Assembly (NCBI RefSeq): GCF_016807185.1
Contig: NZ_JAEVYN010000002.1
Location: 1,835,367 to 1,899,366, forward strand
Source: Leptolyngbya sp. Cla-17
GTDB lineage: Bacteria; Cyanobacteriota; Cyanobacteriia; Leptolyngbyales; Leptolyngbyaceae
Direction: 5' to 3'
Length of the DNA stretch: 64,000 nucleotides
Part shown: positions 62,949 to 64,000 of the stretch, piece by piece
Numbering within the stretch: the stretch's first letter is position 1
How the letters are laid out: every line of letters begins with the position of its first letter
The notes under the pieces: model-generated
Databases searched by the model: none
Told to the model about the DNA's origin: nothing
Seen by the model: the letters and a program-made list of their open reading frames with translations, nothing else
Translations under genes and position numbers: made by a program

Positions 62949-64000
62949 ATGCCTTGCCAAGCAACCCTGACCCAGCTTGTTAGTTTGCTCAACGCCACGC
63001 TAATCAATTTATTAGACGATGCGGCACTAACAACCTTAGCAACAGGGATCACAACTGATACTCGCGCTATCAAACCTGGAGAAGTGTTTGTAGCATTGCG
63101 CGGTGAGCAATTTGATGGGCATCAATTTGTGACGACAGCGTTTGAAAAGGGTGCGATCGCAGCCATTGTGGATGGCGAATTTTTGAGGGCAGATTTTGAC
63201 ACTCAGCAGGCTGAACAGCCATTTCCGCTAATTCAGGTAAAAGATACGCTAGTGGCATATCAGGCGATCGCCCACTGGTGGCGCACCCAGTTCACTATTC
63301 CAGTCATTGCTGTGACGGGTTCCGTTGGCAAAACGACCACCAAAGAGTTAATTGCTGCTGTTCTTTCACATGCCAGCCCCGGTTTACCTCAAGTCTTAAA
63401 AACTCAAGCAAATTACAACAACGAGATTGGAGTACCCAAAACGCTGTTAGAACTGGATGCCAGTCATGACTACGCGATTGTGGAAATGGGGATGCGCGGA
63501 CGAGGAGAGATTGCATTGCTGAGCACCATTGCCCAACCTACTATCGCGGTGATTACGAACGTTGGCACTGCTCATATTGAACGATTGGGATCAGAACTTG
63601 CGATCGCCCAGGCAAAATGCGAACTTCTAGCCGAGCTTTCCGCTGACAGTATCGCCATTCTCAACCACGACAATCCCTTACTCCTCAAAACAGCCGCTGA
63701 AGTTTGGCAAGGCAAAACCCTCACGTTTGGGCTAGATGGGGGAGACATTCACGGGCACTTGCTCGATCCAAATACGCTGCAAGTCGAGGGCATTGATCTA
63801 CCCTTGCCCTTGCCCGGTCGCCACAATGCCATTAATTATCTAGCAGCGTTAACGGTGGCTAAAGTCTTGGGTTTAGATTGGTCGCCGCTCATGCAAGGGA
63901 TGACCGTAGAGCTTCCGGGCGGACGTGCTAAACGCTACGACCTCCCAAACGACATCGTGATTTTAGATGAAACGTATAATGCGGGACTAGAATCCATGCT
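62949..64000 (+). CDS. murF: UDP-N-acetylmuramoyl-tripeptide--D-alanyl-D-alanine ligase MurF, truncated by window edge
   Basis: The first 350 codons are present, from ATG 62949. The N-terminal domain (TDTRAIKPGEVFVALRGEQFDGHQF) is followed by ATP-binding AVTGSVGKTTTKELIAAVL. KTQANYNNEIGVPKTLLEL, VEMGMRGRGEIALL and ITNVGTAHIERLGS, LPGRHNAINYLAAL and DETYNAGLESM follow. MurF adds D-Ala-D-Ala to the UDP-MurNAc-tripeptide, the last cytosolic step of peptidoglycan precursor synthesis. The C-terminal domain continues beyond the window. Confidence 0.96.
   Translation, partial: MPCQATLTQLVSLLNATLINLLDDAALTTLATGITTDTRAIKPGEVFVALRGEQFDGHQFVTTAFEKGAIAAIVDGEFLRADFDTQQAEQPFPLIQVKDTLVAYQAIAHWWRTQFTIPVIAVTGSVGKTTTKELIAAVLSHASPGLPQVLKTQANYNNEIGVPKTLLELDASHDYAIVEMGMRGRGEIALLSTIAQPTIAVITNVGTAHIERLGSELAIAQAKCELLAELSADSIAILNHDNPLLLKTAAEVWQGKTLTFGLDGGDIHGHLLDPNTLQVEGIDLPLPLPGRHNAINYLAALTVAKVLGLDWSPLMQGMTVELPGGRAKRYDLPNDIVILDETYNAGLESM

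Noticed and set aside
1..64000. CRISPR arrays
   Set aside because: No series of regularly spaced identical repeats was found; the short tandem repeats seen are in-frame duplications inside genes or two-copy units.
1..64000. tRNA or rRNA genes
   Set aside because: No intergenic stretch showed the tRNA T-loop consensus with paired arms, and no rRNA-like sequence was recognised. A tRNAscan-SE run would be decisive.

Overview
The window is chromosomal DNA of a cyanobacterium, probably a filamentous or Leptolyngbya/Oscillatoria-like genus. The evidence is the very frequent HIP1 octamer (GCGATCGC) in and between genes, the magnesium chelatase subunit ChlD, a CrtO-type beta-carotene ketolase, lineage-restricted families (DUF3727, DUF6761, DUF2499), a class III cyclase and many PAS/GAF/WD40/pentapeptide signalling proteins. 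The species cannot be named from sequence alone. No rRNA, tRNA or CRISPR array was seen.

Layout. 1-5.1 kb: a truncated J-domain gene, then a Ser/Thr kinase-WD40 gene divergent from a coupled pair encoding a MerR-like protein and a vWA-macro-domain fusion. 5.2-14 kb: obg, a receiver-histidine kinase hybrid, a large multi-PAS/GAF histidine kinase, a small sigma-like protein and a group 2 sigma factor. 14.1-15.8 kb: one IS1-family element nested inside another. 15.9-22.2 kb: a lineage-specific protein, a secreted GHL10-like glycoside hydrolase, a small protein, a 4-TM protein and bifunctional proline dehydrogenase/P5C dehydrogenase. 22.4-28.3 kb: an accessory island with a RAYT transposase between REP-like palindromes, two nested IS630-family elements, and a type IIG restriction-methylation gene whose frame is broken at another REP-like palindrome.

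28.4-41 kb: an AMIN/beta-lactamase-fold protein, a GGDEF gene split by a 98-bp MITE, a saccharopine-dehydrogenase-like gene coupled to crtO, an adenylate cyclase with repeated C-terminal modules, a pentapeptide protein and chlD. 41.4-44.8 kb: a nitrate/cyanate/bicarbonate-type ABC transporter (permease, Tat-lipoprotein binding protein, ATPase). 44.8-52.6 kb: CIA30 and CofE-like proteins, then the housekeeping run GNAT-ruvX-DUF3727-mltG-yqeG-proB. 52.7-64 kb: an OmpR-type regulator, DUF6761, the Grx4-BolA pair, an S8 protease with a P-domain, plsC, the overlapping grxC-tadA pair, csaB, DUF2499, an EamA half-transporter, DUF2237, DUF427 and the start of murF.

The most distinctive points are: (i) mobile DNA whose history can be read base by base: an IS1 insertion with 8-bp target duplication, IS630 elements at TA, a MITE at TA whose removal restores a GGDEF frame, and a REP unit at the exact break in a methylase gene; (ii) a kinase with about 110 residues inserted between its catalytic loop and DFG motif that look like the N-terminal extension of cyanobacterial RecG; (iii) the vWA-macro fusion beside that kinase; (iv) an undescribed repeat module in the cyclase.
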